Positions 17,630 to 27,687 of a stretch of DNA of 51,872 bases are shown in pieces. Under the pieces are notes generated by a model. The model was not told where the DNA came from. It searched no databases and saw nothing but the letters and a program-made list of their open reading frames with translations. Both the position numbers and the translations under genes were made by a program. How positions within the stretch are numbered: the stretch's first letter is position 1; each line of letters starts with the position of its first letter. The DNA is from Candidatus Altimarinota bacterium (GTDB taxonomy: Bacteria; Cyanobacteriota; Cyanobacteriia; Cyanobacteriales; Microcystaceae), in NCBI GenBank assembly GCA_012031035.1, contig JAAUUT010000026.1, positions 1 to 51,872 of the forward strand, read 5' to 3'.

Positions 17630-20600
17630 TTAACTTTTGGTAACTTGTAACTGTTCGTTGGTAACTATTACCAGCATTTCTTGCAAGGTTCTGGCATTGA
17701 GTAAGGCTTTGCGATCGCTTTTCTGATTTTCTTTGTGCAAGCGGGTTACAATGCGAATGCGTTCGAGTGAATCGAATCCTAAATCGGCTTCGAGATCTTT
17801 ATTTATGTCCTCTGCTGTAATTGAGTAGTGACAGATTTCAGAAGCAATTTGCAGCAAAGTAGATTCAATAGTTGTAGGACTTACGCAGTCGAACGAATTT
17901 TCCCCGCCTACCTTAAAGGAAGGTAGAGGGGATCTGCCGTCTCCTGAAAAGCGAATTAATTCCTCAATCTGAGCGATGTATTCTTGCATCAAGCGATCGA
18001 TAGTGTAGAGGCTAAACGTGCTGTAATCGTAACTAGCAAACAAATGCAAACAGCCATCAAAAATCTCTTGGAGAATATCTATCGTTCCAGCAGCGTTGAT
18101 TCCTCCTGCTTGATATGAAGTTACTTCGAGGAAACCATATTGCGTTTTAATGTGGGTGTGTCCGGTATAAGGAAAATAGAGATTAGATTTTAGAGCGCCC
18201 TGAAAAATAGATAAACTATGTTCGGGGATTTTACCGTCTTCTAATGAAATGTTGTCTCGAAAGATCGTTCCCATTTGGCGGGTTTGAGCGCGATCGATCC
18301 CACTCACTATGCCCTTTTGAACTTCTTGGTGCAGGCGATACAAAAGATCTGACCAAGACTCATCGGGTTGGGGAGGCGTAAAGCTGAGAGCGAGATTTTG
18401 AGCAAAACTACTGATTACATGAGAGGCATCAACGCCAGGATAAACCCTTCCTCCCGTAGGAACTTGTACGATAATTGGGTTAGAAGCGGAATCGCACTTA
18501 ACAACGGCCCTCAAAAAAGCTCCCAGTAACAGAGAATTGACAGGCAATCGCCATTCACGAGTTTTGGTAATGAGTTGGTCGGTGGTTTCGCGATCGAGAC
18601 TATACTTGCGACTATAAAAATGAGGTTGAGTAGAAGTAACAACTGTGCCTTGAGGATTCCAAAAATAAGATTCTTTGCCTTGTTTGAGCGTATATTCAGC
18701 TAGTGCCCGATCTTCGTCTGCATCCTGCCAAGAATTCATCGCGGCTACAATTTGACTATATTCCTCGATAGTAGTTGGTGGAGGAAGTAGGGGAGTTTCG
18801 CCACAGACTTTAGCGCGATAAATCTCCAAAAATTCACGCCAGATAATATGATTGCCCAGTCCATCGGAGATGATATGTTCGTTACCTAAAAAGATTTGGT
18901 AAACAGAATCTTCGAGACGGAAGACAGAAAATTGATGGAGGGGACATTCTGTTAAAGACCATTGATAATTCAGCCAGCGATGAATCTCTTCTTCTAAATG
19001 TTGTTCTTGAGTCTCTTTATCTAAATGTCTGATATCAGTAAGCGGAATTTCTGGAGGAGTTAAATCGTCAAGAACTTCTAAGCGATAATCTCTAAAGCAA
19101 GTTGCATTTTCTGGGATGTAGAAACGCGATCGCAACATGGGATGTCTGGCAATTAGGTCTTTCCAGCTTTCCCAAGCAATATCTAAGTCAAATGCCCCTT
19201 TAATTCGCACCGTAGAAAAGAGACTGGTAGAATTGACCAGCCAGTAACCTAATAAATGAAAATATTGACCGTCAAGAAGCTCTACAGGAGTTGTTTTGCT
19301 TGTCTGAATGATAGTGGATTCAGATTCGCTAATTTCCCTTTGAGAAGAAATCGGCTCGAAGTCCTCTAAAATTAAGGAGTTAGTGCCTAACTTTTGTGCT
19401 TGAATAGTTTGCCAGGGTTCGAGAACTTCAAGGACTTGTCTGAGCGTATGTAACTGCATCAAATCCCGCATAGATACCTGACTCTTAAAAGCAGTCTTTT
19501 GCTCTTCTGGAACCAGTTTCAGGATACTGCTGGCAAATTGAGCCATCACAATCGAATCTAGACCGAGTTCGGCTTCTAGAGACATATCTAATCTGACTTG
19601 TTCTAACGGAATGCCAGTGGTTTTGGCAATTAAGGATAGAAGACGTTGTTCTAGGGTCATCTCGACTTGAGCCGTTTGAATCTCCGGTTGCTCGATAGGC
19701 TTTTGTATAGTGCGATCGCCGTTCTCTACCGTTTTACTTGCAAACCAATAACGTTGGCGTTGGAAAGGATAAGTAGGAAGCATCAAGCGAGAATGAGAAG
19801 AATCTTTCTCAACCCCCAACCAATCTACCTTCACCCCCCGCACATACAGCGAAGCTAAAGAAGATAACATCACCTGCCAATCCGATTGTCCCTTCCTCAA
19901 AGAAGGCAACCAGAAAGGCAACTCGCCAGTCGTCGCCGTCGCGGTCAACGCCCAACTCACTTCGCTTGCCATCGACGACAAAACCGGATGCGCTCCCACC
20001 TCAACAAATCCTTGATAACCCTGCTCGAAACAAGTTTTCATGCCCCTATCAAATCGAACGGGTTCTCGAACCTGCTTTCGCCAATAAGACGCTTGAGTCA
20101 CTTCAGAAATCACCAACTCTCCGCTAACACTGGAAATCAAATCGATTTGAGGCGCTTTTAACCCAAAAGTTCTCACCAAAGCTTCCCATTCCTCTAAAAT
20201 CGGCTCCATCAATGGCGAATGAAAAGCATGAGATACCTTTAAACGACGAGTTTCAATTCCTTGAAGGGTCAATTGTTGAATAACTTTCTCTACTCCCGTT
20301 TCATCTCCCGAAATAACAACATTTTGAGGAGTATTAACAGCAGCAATGGCAATTTCAGGAGCATAGGGCGCGATCGCTTTCTCTACCTCAGTTAACGAAG
20401 CCAAAACCGCCACCATCGCCCCTCGTGATGGCAAACCTTGCATCAGTCGAGCGCGAGTGGCTATCAATTTTAACCCCTCTTCTAAACTCCAGACTCCAGC
20501 TACCGTCGCCGCGACATATTCGCCAATACTATGACCCATCACCCCATCGGGAGTAATGCCCCAAGAGAGCCATAATTGAAACAGAGCATATTCAACCGCA

Positions 20601-22507
20601 AAGATAGCGGGTTGGGTGTAGAGGGTCTGGTCAATCTCCGATGGGGAAGTATCGCGGTACAGAATTTCAACTAAAGGTTTATCTAAGTAAGGTGCTACGA
20701 TAGCAGCGCACTTATCGAAAGCGGTGCGGAAAGTGGGTTGAGTCAGATAAAGTTCTCGTCCCATGCCAAGATATTGAGACCCTTGTCCGCTGAAGAGAAA
20801 GAGGATTTTAGGGCGTTGAGTGTCGGTTGAATTACCCGTTGTGACTCCGGTTGCCAGATGACCGTCGAGATAATCTTGTAATTGTTGGGTAGCTTGTTGA
20901 GTAGAATCGGCAACGAGAGCTAAACGATGGGAGAAATGGTTGCGTCCGGTGTTGGCACTCAAACCAATATCCCCTAAAGAGATTTGAGGATGAGTTTGGA
21001 GATAGGTTAGATAGCGATGAGCTAAGGCTTGTAGGGCTTTCTCACTTTTAGCTGATAGGCTCAGCACTTGTAGGGGTCGTTCAAACTCCTCTTTGGTATG
21101 CTTCTTTGCCTCTGGGCGATATTCTTCCACAATGATATGTGCATTAGTTCCACTGACCCCAAATCCACTCAAACCAGCAATACGCTTGCCATCGATCGCA
21201 TCCCAAGGAGTAAGCGCAGTCGGAATTTTAATCGGCAGTTTAGCCCAAGGGATGAGAGGATTGGGATTTTTGAAGTGTAAATGGGGAGGAATTGTTTGAT
21301 GTTGCAACGAAAGAACCAACTTAATCAATCCGGCAATTCCCGCAGCCGATTCGAGATGACCGAGATTGGTCTTCACCGAACCCACCAACAAAGGCTGCTC
21401 TTTAGTCCTTTCATGGCATAAAACAGCAGCTAACGATTCAACCTCAATCGGATCTCCCAGAGAAGTTCCCGTACCGTGTGCCTCTATGTAACTAATTTCT
21501 TCGGGTGCTACTCCTGCATTTGCCAAAGCTTTTTTGATGACAGCTTGTTGAGCAAGTCCATTGGGAGCAGTAAAACCACTGCTAGCACCATCCTGATTGA
21601 CTGCCGAGCCGCGAATTACTGCTAAAATCTCGTCTTTATCGGCGATCGCATCCCTAAGACGTTTGAGGACGACAACGCCGCACCCTTCTCCTCTGGCAAA
21701 GCCATCCGCCGCCTCATCAAAGGTCTTGCAACGTCCGTCAGGTGCTACCATTCTAGCTTTACAAGTGGCAATGGTTCCATCGGGAGAAAGTATCAAATTT
21801 ACGCCGCCAGCAAGGGCAAGATCGCACTCTTTATTCCGTAAACTTTGACAAGCGAGATGAATAGTCACCAAAGAAGAGGAACAGGCAGTATCGATCGCCA
21901 TACTCGGCCCTTGTAGCCCCAAAATATAAGATAAACGCCCTGCTACAGCATTAAGACAATTACCAGTAGGAGTGTAAGCATCGATAAGACTGCGATCGCC
22001 CGTGCGAGACTGCAATTGTAAGTAATCATTGGTGGTAATGCCAACAAAAACCCCTGTTTGGCTGTTTCTGATGCTATCTGGTGCAATAGCAGCATTTTCG
22101 ATCGCTTCCCAACCGACTTCTAAGAGCAATCGTTGCTGTGGGTCTATATTGACCGCTTCTCTGGGAGTAATGCCGAAGAATTTAGCATCAAAGCGATCGA
22201 CTTCTTCAATAAACCCCGCATTCCGAACATACATTTTGCCAGGAGTATCGGGTTCTGGGTCGTAGAATTCATCGATATTCCAGCGATCTGAAGGAACTTC
22301 AGAAATTGTATCTATGCCTTCATGTAAGATCTTCCAAAACGTTTCTGAATCGTTTGCTCCTCCAGGAAAGCGACAACCCATACCAATGATAGCGAGGGGT
22401 TCGGTTTTGGCAGACTCAATTGCCTCAAGTTTGGCACGCATTTTTTGAATAGCAAGCAATGCAGCTTTTAAGCGATCGCGATTATCGGTAGTTTCTGAAT
22501 GGCTCAT
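17630..22507 (-). CDS. Type I PKS module 3: KS-AT-ACP-C-ACP
   Basis: A 1625-residue modular PKS. An N-terminal docking helix (LLAIQKMRAKLEAIESAKTE) precedes a KS (DTACSSS Cys near 208, EAHGTGT, NLGHLESAAG). The AT has GHSIGE near 659 and HAFH, so malonyl-CoA is predicted. ACP1 is LGLDSIV near 983, then comes a condensation/acyltransferase-fold domain (about 1090-1520) with EHIISDG near 1212, and ACP2 is LGFDSLER near 1579. There is no KR, DH or ER, so a beta-keto intermediate is expected. The C domain keeps the second His and the Asp-Gly of HHxxxDG, but the first His is Glu. Its AT and linker are nearly identical to those of module 2. It precedes the serine-coded A-C protein. Confidence 0.9.
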   Translation of the reverse strand: MSHSETTDNRDRLKAALLAIQKMRAKLEAIESAKTEPLAIIGMGCRFPGGANDSETFWKILHEGIDTISEVPSDRWNIDEFYDPEPDTPGKMYVRNAGFIEEVDRFDAKFFGITPREAVNIDPQQRLLLEVGWEAIENAAIAPDSIRNSQTGVFVGITTNDYLQLQSRTGDRSLIDAYTPTGNCLNAVAGRLSYILGLQGPSMAIDTACSSSLVTIHLACQSLRNKECDLALAGGVNLILSPDGTIATCKARMVAPDGRCKTFDEAADGFARGEGCGVVVLKRLRDAIADKDEILAVIRGSAVNQDGASSGFTAPNGLAQQAVIKKALANAGVAPEEISYIEAHGTGTSLGDPIEVESLAAVLCHERTKEQPLLVGSVKTNLGHLESAAGIAGLIKLVLSLQHQTIPPHLHFKNPNPLIPWAKLPIKIPTALTPWDAIDGKRIAGLSGFGVSGTNAHIIVEEYRPEAKKHTKEEFERPLQVLSLSAKSEKALQALAHRYLTYLQTHPQISLGDIGLSANTGRNHFSHRLALVADSTQQATQQLQDYLDGHLATGVTTGNSTDTQRPKILFLFSGQGSQYLGMGRELYLTQPTFRTAFDKCAAIVAPYLDKPLVEILYRDTSPSEIDQTLYTQPAIFAVEYALFQLWLSWGITPDGVMGHSIGEYVAATVAGVWSLEEGLKLIATRARLMQGLPSRGAMVAVLASLTEVEKAIAPYAPEIAIAAVNTPQNVVISGDETGVEKVIQQLTLQGIETRRLKVSHAFHSPLMEPILEEWEALVRTFGLKAPQIDLISSVSGELVISEVTQASYWRKQVREPVRFDRGMKTCFEQGYQGFVEVGAHPVLSSMASEVSWALTATATTGELPFWLPSLRKGQSDWQVMLSSLASLYVRGVKVDWLGVEKDSSHSRLMLPTYPFQRQRYWFASKTVENGDRTIQKPIEQPEIQTAQVEMTLEQRLLSLIAKTTGIPLEQVRLDMSLEAELGLDSIVMAQFASSILKLVPEEQKTAFKSQVSMRDLMQLHTLRQVLEVLEPWQTIQAQKLGTNSLILEDFEPISSQREISESESTIIQTSKTTPVELLDGQYFHLLGYWLVNSTSLFSTVRIKGAFDLDIAWESWKDLIARHPMLRSRFYIPENATCFRDYRLEVLDDLTPPEIPLTDIRHLDKETQEQHLEEEIHRWLNYQWSLTECPLHQFSVFRLEDSVYQIFLGNEHIISDGLGNHIIWREFLEIYRAKVCGETPLLPPPTTIEEYSQIVAAMNSWQDADEDRALAEYTLKQGKESYFWNPQGTVVTSTQPHFYSRKYSLDRETTDQLITKTREWRLPVNSLLLGAFLRAVVKCDSASNPIIVQVPTGGRVYPGVDASHVISSFAQNLALSFTPPQPDESWSDLLYRLHQEVQKGIVSGIDRAQTRQMGTIFRDNISLEDGKIPEHSLSIFQGALKSNLYFPYTGHTHIKTQYGFLEVTSYQAGGINAAGTIDILQEIFDGCLHLFASYDYSTFSLYTIDRLMQEYIAQIEELIRFSGDGRSPLPSFKVGGENSFDCVSPTTIESTLLQIASEICHYSITAEDINKDLEADLGFDSLERIRIVTRLHKENQKSDRKALLNARTLQEMLVIVTNEQLQVTKS
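19745..21082. repeat. Near-identical linker-AT tract, copy 1 (partner 24732-26069)
   Basis: About 1.34 kb of module 3 (post-KS linker, AT domain and post-AT linker) repeats at a constant 4987-bp offset in module 2 with only a few scattered differences. The boundaries are sharp: sequence before and after differs clearly. Further short patches of near identity continue into the KS (around 21250-21390 and 21590-21740), which indicates gene conversion or recent segmental duplication. Confidence 0.85.
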
Positions 22508-22556
22508 TTTTCTCTTCTCTCGATATCAATTTGTCATTTCACGCCAAAGATGACAA

Positions 22557-25500
22557 TTAAACTGTCATTTCTAACTCTTTATCTAGCAAGGATGCCAATT
22601 CATCTTCGGATAAGCTATCTATTTCTAAAGATGTGCGATCGCTTTCTAAAATCTTGTTTTGCTCGACTAATTCTAAAGGTTCCTTGAAAGCTAAAACTTC
22701 TTTCGCCAAATAGTTAACCAGCATCTCAATATTGGGATAATTAAAAATTAGAGTTGAACTTAAAGAAAGTCCGAGTTTGCTTTCTAGACGATTTTTCAAT
22801 TCCACTGCCATTAAAGAATCCATGCCCAGTTCGATAAATCCCTGTTTGATGGCAGGAGGATGAGGAAGTCCTAAAATCTGAGCCACTTCAGTTTGCATAT
22901 TTTTTAAAAGCAAATCGTGGCGTTTGTTGGCAGGCACTTTTTCTAATTGTTGTAACAAACTTGGAAGCTTCTTTTCCCCAAGAATGTCTTGTTTCCCGTC
23001 GTTTTGGGAGTCAAAAACTGCTGTGGTTTGAGTGTTTATTTGTTTGAGTAGCGATCGCTCTCCTTTAATTTCGTAGATCGGTTTAAAAACATCCCAATTT
23101 ACTCTTGCTGCCGTTATCTGAGCGATCGAAGTTCCCAGAAGACGCGATAATAGATCTAACGCTTCAGAAGGTTGCCATACCTCAATTCCTACTTGTTTTA
23201 ATAAGGTTTGAATTGTTGCAGATGCCATACCTCCTTCAGCCCAAGCCCCCCAGTTGAGGCTCAAGGCAGGCAATCCCATCGACTGACGATAATGGGCAAG
23301 TGCATCGAGAAAGGCGTTACCCGCCGCATAATGTCCTTTTCCTTTCGATCCCCAAATCGATGCGATCGAGGAGAAACAGACAAAAAAGTCTAGCTTAATA
23401 TTCTGGGTAAGTTGGTGCAAAATCCAGGCCCCTGAAACTTTAGATTGCAAGGGGATTTGCAGCCGATCCAAATTCATCGCTTGTAAGAGACAATCATCAT
23501 CAACCCCTGCTGCATGGATAATTCCTTTTAAAGTTGCGGAATATTCTGCTATTAGGTCAGACATTCGATCTAGATCGCTGACATCTCCTTGAGCGACAAT
23601 GACTTTAGCTCCCCTTGCTTCGAGATCGCGAACAGCCTTAACTCGCTCCCAGAGGTCGCTATCTGGCGTTAAATCGTCCCATTGTACGCGATCGCCAAGT
23701 CCTCGACGACTAACTAACAATATTTGTCTAGCACCTTTTTCAACCAGCGATCGCGCTACATTAAGTCCTAAACTCCCTAACCCGCCAGTAATCAAATAAG
23801 TACCTGACGGTTGCACTTGCCAAGACTGAGATTGAGGTGGGTTACTAGGTACGAGACGGGCAACATAACGTTTTCCTCGACGAAAAGCTAGATTCTCTTC
23901 TCCATCGGGTCGATCGATCTCTGACATCAATAGTTGAGCCTGCTGCTGTATAGCTTCCTGTCCTGTCAAATTGGGATCTAAATCTAGAAGTCCGCCCCAA
24001 ATTTCGGGATGTTCGAGAGAAATAACGCGCCCTAATCCCCATAACGGTGCTTGAGCGACTGTTGGCGAACTCATTTCTATTGCTTGACTGCCACAGGTCA
24101 CTAACCACAATCGCGGTAAGTCTGATACAGAAAGATTAACCAGTCCTTGAATCAGATGTAGAACGCTGCCACAATTAAGCGTTTGAGTTGCTTCTAGAGA
24201 AGAAAGAGTTATCGACTCTGGGGAAGGTGCGTCTAAACTCCATAAATGAACGATCCCTCGACAAGAGAATCCATCGCCGTTCTGAAGTAATCTTGTAACA
24301 TCATCGGGACAATTAACATCGCCAGGATAGATTAGAAAACAGCGATCGCCATGAGATTCCAAAAGTTCTGCTAATGCCCGTCCAACGCCAACGCGATCGG
24401 CAAATATTAACCATTTTCCATTCTTCTGAGCGAATAAAGCTCGATCTTGACGTTCGTGTTTTTGCCATTGAATTTCATATAAGGAATCGCTTGCATCGGG
24501 AATAACAGCAAGCAATTGTTTTAATAACTCGAATTTCTCTGGGGAAAGATGGGTTAAACGTCGAGATAAATTAGCTAATTGCTGATTTTTGAGCAAAGAT
24601 GTTACTTGTTCGGCGCTGAGTTGTTCCACAAGCTCCAACTTTTGAGCCAAATCCTTTGTATTTCCTGGTAATAACTCGTCTAAAGGTTGAGAAACCGCGC
24701 GATCGCTTTTTGCATCGGGTACTGACTCCACCCAATAGCGTTGGCGTTGGAAAGGATAAGTAGGAAGCATCAAGCGAGAATGAGAAAAACCCGTCTCAAC
24801 CCCCAACCAATCCACCTTCACCCCCCGCACATACAGCGAAGCTAAAGAAGATAACATCACCTGCCAATCCGATTGTCCCTTCCTCAAAGAGGGCAACCAG
24901 AAAGGCAACTCGCCAGTCGTCGCCGTCGCGGTCAATGCCCAACTCACTTCCCTTGCCATCGACGACAAAACCGGATGCGCTCCCACCTCAACAAATCCTT
25001 GATAACCCTGCTCGAAACAAGTTTTCATGCCCCTATCAAATCGAACGGGTTCTCGAACCTGCTTTCGCCAATAAGACGCTTGAGTCACTTCAGAAATCAC
25101 CAACTCTCCGCTAACACTGGAAATCAAATCGATTTGAGGCGCTTTTAACCCAAAAGTTCTCACCAAAGCTTCCCATTCCTCTAAAATCGGCTCCATCAAT
25201 GGCGAATGAAAAGCATGAGATACCTTTAAACGACGAGTTTCAATTCCTTGAAGGGTCAATTGTTGAATAACTTTCTCTACTCCCGTTTCATCTCCCGAAA
25301 TAACAACATTTTGAGGAGTATTAACAGCAGCAATGGCAATTTCAGGAGCATAGGGCGCGATCGCTTTCTCTACCTCAGTTAACGAAGCCAAAACCGCCAC
25401 CATCGCCCCTCGTGATGGCAAACCTTGCATCAGTCGAGCGCGAGTGGCTATCAATTTTAACCCCTCTTCTAAACTCCAGACTCCAGCTACCGTCGCCGCG

Positions 25501-27485
25501 ACATATTCGCCAATACTATGACCCATCACCCCATCGGGAGTAATGCCCCAAGAGAGCCATAATTGAAACAGAGCATATTCAACCGCAAAGATAGCGGGTT
25601 GGGTGTAGAGGGTCTGGTCAATCTCCGATGGGGAAGTATCGCGGTACAGAATTTCAACTAAAGGTTTATCTAAGTAAGGTGCTACGATAGCAGCGCACTT
25701 ATCGAAAGCGGTGCGGAAAGTGGGTTGAGTCAGATAAAGTTCTCGTCCCATGCCAAGATATTGAGACCCTTGTCCGCTGAAGAGAAAGAGGATTTTAGGG
25801 CGTTGAGTGTCGGTTGAATTACCCGTTGTGACTCCGGTTGCCAGATGACCGTCGAGATAATCTTGTAATTGTTGGGTAGCTTGTTGAGTAGAATCGGCAA
25901 CGAGAGCTAAACGATGGGAGAAATGGTTGCGTCCGGTGTTGGCACTCAAACCAATATCCCCTAAAGAGATTTGAGGATGAGTTTGGAGATAGGTTAGATA
26001 GCGATGAGCTAGGGCTTGTAGGGCTTTCTCACTTTTAGCTGATAGGCTCAGCACTTGTAGGGGTCGTTCTGGTGTTTGTCCTCCGAATTCGGGGGGTTTG
26101 GGGGCAGGTGCTTCTTCCACAATGATGTGTGCATTAGTTCCACTAAACCCAAACGAGGAAAGTCCAGCAAGGCGCTTACCATCGATCGCATCCCAAGGCG
26201 TTACTTCTGTTGGAACCTTTATAGGAAGTTCTGCCCAAGGGATGAGAGGATTGGGATTTTTGAAGTGTAAGTGGGGAGGAATTGTTTGATGTTGCAATGA
26301 AAGAACCAACTTAATCAATCCGGCAATTCCCGCAGCCGATTCGAGATGACCGAGATTGGTCTTCACCGAACCCACTAACAAAGGTCGATCCTCGGCTCGC
26401 CCCTTTCCTAAAACCGCCCCTAAAGCTCGCAATTCAATCGGATCTCCCAGAGAAGTTCCGGTTCCATGAGCTTCAACATAACTAATATCTTGAGGATTGA
26501 CCCCTGCATTAGCTAAAGCTGCTTTAATAACGACTTGCTGGCTGGGCCCATTGGGAACGGTTAACCCACCACTACGACCATCCTGATTGACTGCCGAGCC
26601 GCGAATTACCGCTAAAATCTTGTCTTTATCGGAGATCGCATCCCTAAGACGTTTGAGGACGACAACGCCGCACCCTTCTCCTCTCGCAAAGCCATCCGCC
26701 GCCTCATCAAAGGTCTTGCAACGTCCATCGGCTGCCAGCATTTTTGCTCTGCATTCGTTGAGCATCACCTCTGGCGAGAGGATAAGATTGACTCCAGCCG
26801 CGAGGGCAAGATGGCATTCTCGCAAACGCAAGCTCTGACAGGCGAGATGAACGGCTACCAAAGAGGAAGAGCAGGCAGTATCGATCGCCATGCTCGGCCC
26901 TGTCAAGCCTAAAAGATAAGATAAACGTCCAGAAGTCACGCTAAAAGCATTACCCGTAGCTGTATGAGCATCCACTAACGAGGGATGAGTGGCTAACTGG
27001 AAATAATCTAGATTCATAATCCCGACAAAAACCCCAGTCTGACTTCCCACAAGCTGTTCGGGAGCGTATCCCCCCCGTTCGAGTGCTTCCCAACTCACCT
27101 CCAACAAAAGTCGTTGCTGAGGATCCATACTGGCGGCTTCTCGTGGTGCAATCCCAAAAAACTGCGGGTCAAATTGGTCTACGGAATCGAGAAAGCCTCC
27201 CTGACGAACATACATTTTTCCAGAAGCATTGGGATCGGGATCGTAATATTGCTCGACATTCCAGCGATCTGAAGGGATTTGTGCGATCGCATCTACACCT
27301 CGATACAATAGTTGCCAGTAAGCATCGGGATCGTCGCCTCCGCCTGGAAATCGACAGCTTAACCCGACAATAGCGATGGGTTCTGTCTTGGCTTTCTCGC
27401 TGGCTTCCAATTTTGCCTGCATTTCTTGTAAAGCCAAAAGTGCCCGTTTGGTGGGCGATAGAGATGGGGTTTGGGATTCATTCAT
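22557..27485 (-). CDS. Type I PKS module 2: KS-AT-KR-ACP
   Basis: A PKS of about 1642 residues with an N-terminal docking helix (LLALQEMQAKLEASEKAKTE). It has a KS (Cys near 204 in DTACSSS) and an AT (GHSIGE near 656, HAFH, malonyl-type). The KR has TGGLGSLG near 1236, the catalytic Ser in FSSIAS and Tyr in HYAAGN near 1386, and a VDDD motif in the LDD position, so B-type and probably active. The ACP is LGMDSLMA near 1555. It should extend the chain by a beta-hydroxy unit. The C-terminal LSEDELASLLDKELEM is a docking tail suited to module 3. I place the start at 27485 because the longer frame's extra 26 residues come from a low-complexity stretch and an inverted repeat. Confidence 0.9.
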   Translation of the reverse strand: MNESQTPSLSPTKRALLALQEMQAKLEASEKAKTEPIAIVGLSCRFPGGGDDPDAYWQLLYRGVDAIAQIPSDRWNVEQYYDPDPNASGKMYVRQGGFLDSVDQFDPQFFGIAPREAASMDPQQRLLLEVSWEALERGGYAPEQLVGSQTGVFVGIMNLDYFQLATHPSLVDAHTATGNAFSVTSGRLSYLLGLTGPSMAIDTACSSSLVAVHLACQSLRLRECHLALAAGVNLILSPEVMLNECRAKMLAADGRCKTFDEAADGFARGEGCGVVVLKRLRDAISDKDKILAVIRGSAVNQDGRSGGLTVPNGPSQQVVIKAALANAGVNPQDISYVEAHGTGTSLGDPIELRALGAVLGKGRAEDRPLLVGSVKTNLGHLESAAGIAGLIKLVLSLQHQTIPPHLHFKNPNPLIPWAELPIKVPTEVTPWDAIDGKRLAGLSSFGFSGTNAHIIVEEAPAPKPPEFGGQTPERPLQVLSLSAKSEKALQALAHRYLTYLQTHPQISLGDIGLSANTGRNHFSHRLALVADSTQQATQQLQDYLDGHLATGVTTGNSTDTQRPKILFLFSGQGSQYLGMGRELYLTQPTFRTAFDKCAAIVAPYLDKPLVEILYRDTSPSEIDQTLYTQPAIFAVEYALFQLWLSWGITPDGVMGHSIGEYVAATVAGVWSLEEGLKLIATRARLMQGLPSRGAMVAVLASLTEVEKAIAPYAPEIAIAAVNTPQNVVISGDETGVEKVIQQLTLQGIETRRLKVSHAFHSPLMEPILEEWEALVRTFGLKAPQIDLISSVSGELVISEVTQASYWRKQVREPVRFDRGMKTCFEQGYQGFVEVGAHPVLSSMAREVSWALTATATTGELPFWLPSLRKGQSDWQVMLSSLASLYVRGVKVDWLGVETGFSHSRLMLPTYPFQRQRYWVESVPDAKSDRAVSQPLDELLPGNTKDLAQKLELVEQLSAEQVTSLLKNQQLANLSRRLTHLSPEKFELLKQLLAVIPDASDSLYEIQWQKHERQDRALFAQKNGKWLIFADRVGVGRALAELLESHGDRCFLIYPGDVNCPDDVTRLLQNGDGFSCRGIVHLWSLDAPSPESITLSSLEATQTLNCGSVLHLIQGLVNLSVSDLPRLWLVTCGSQAIEMSSPTVAQAPLWGLGRVISLEHPEIWGGLLDLDPNLTGQEAIQQQAQLLMSEIDRPDGEENLAFRRGKRYVARLVPSNPPQSQSWQVQPSGTYLITGGLGSLGLNVARSLVEKGARQILLVSRRGLGDRVQWDDLTPDSDLWERVKAVRDLEARGAKVIVAQGDVSDLDRMSDLIAEYSATLKGIIHAAGVDDDCLLQAMNLDRLQIPLQSKVSGAWILHQLTQNIKLDFFVCFSSIASIWGSKGKGHYAAGNAFLDALAHYRQSMGLPALSLNWGAWAEGGMASATIQTLLKQVGIEVWQPSEALDLLSRLLGTSIAQITAARVNWDVFKPIYEIKGERSLLKQINTQTTAVFDSQNDGKQDILGEKKLPSLLQQLEKVPANKRHDLLLKNMQTEVAQILGLPHPPAIKQGFIELGMDSLMAVELKNRLESKLGLSLSSTLIFNYPNIEMLVNYLAKEVLAFKEPLELVEQNKILESDRTSLEIDSLSEDELASLLDKELEMTV
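24732..26069. repeat. Near-identical linker-AT tract, copy 2 (partner 19745-21082)
   Basis: This is the module 2 copy of the conserved tract. Single differences include the stretch near 24786-24792 and isolated substitutions near 24812, 24888, 24937, 24951 and 26010. The rest of the AT reads base for base like copy 1. Confidence 0.85.
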
Positions 27486-27521
27486 AGATCTTGAGTGGGA
27501 AGTGTGGGAGTGGGGGAATGG

Positions 27522-27550
27522 TAGAGACGTAATATGTTGTTGCGTCTCTA
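27522..27550. repeat. Inverted repeat upstream of PKS module 2
   Basis: TAGAGACG and CGTCTCTA form 8-bp arms around a 13-nt spacer, a form common among dispersed cyanobacterial intergenic palindromes. It lies between the two candidate starts of module 2 and supports the downstream start. It could form an RNA hairpin in the leader. Confidence 0.5.
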
Positions 27551-27589
27551 AGCTGTTAAACATTTAGGCTGCCATAAAAGTTGGACGCT

Positions 27590-27618
27590 TGGACTGGGAG
27601 ACTGGGGGACTGGGAGAG
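27590..27618. repeat. G-rich short tandem repeat (STRR-like)
   Basis: Repeated GACTGGGA/GACTGGGG units lie in the spacer between PKS modules 1 and 2. They resemble the heptameric short tandem repeats dispersed in cyanobacterial genomes. The CT-rich tract at 46114-46168 is of the same type. Confidence 0.45.
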
Positions 27619-27687
27619 AGTTTTAAGAAGTCTTTCTTCACTCATTAATAGGGAAATCTAGATGTGGAACAACTTACTACTTTCCGC

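Noticed and set aside
19886..25148. Matching plus-strand open frames of 91 codons in both AT regions
   Set aside because: They are antisense shadows of the duplicated AT tract and differ only where the AT copies differ; no independent coding signal.
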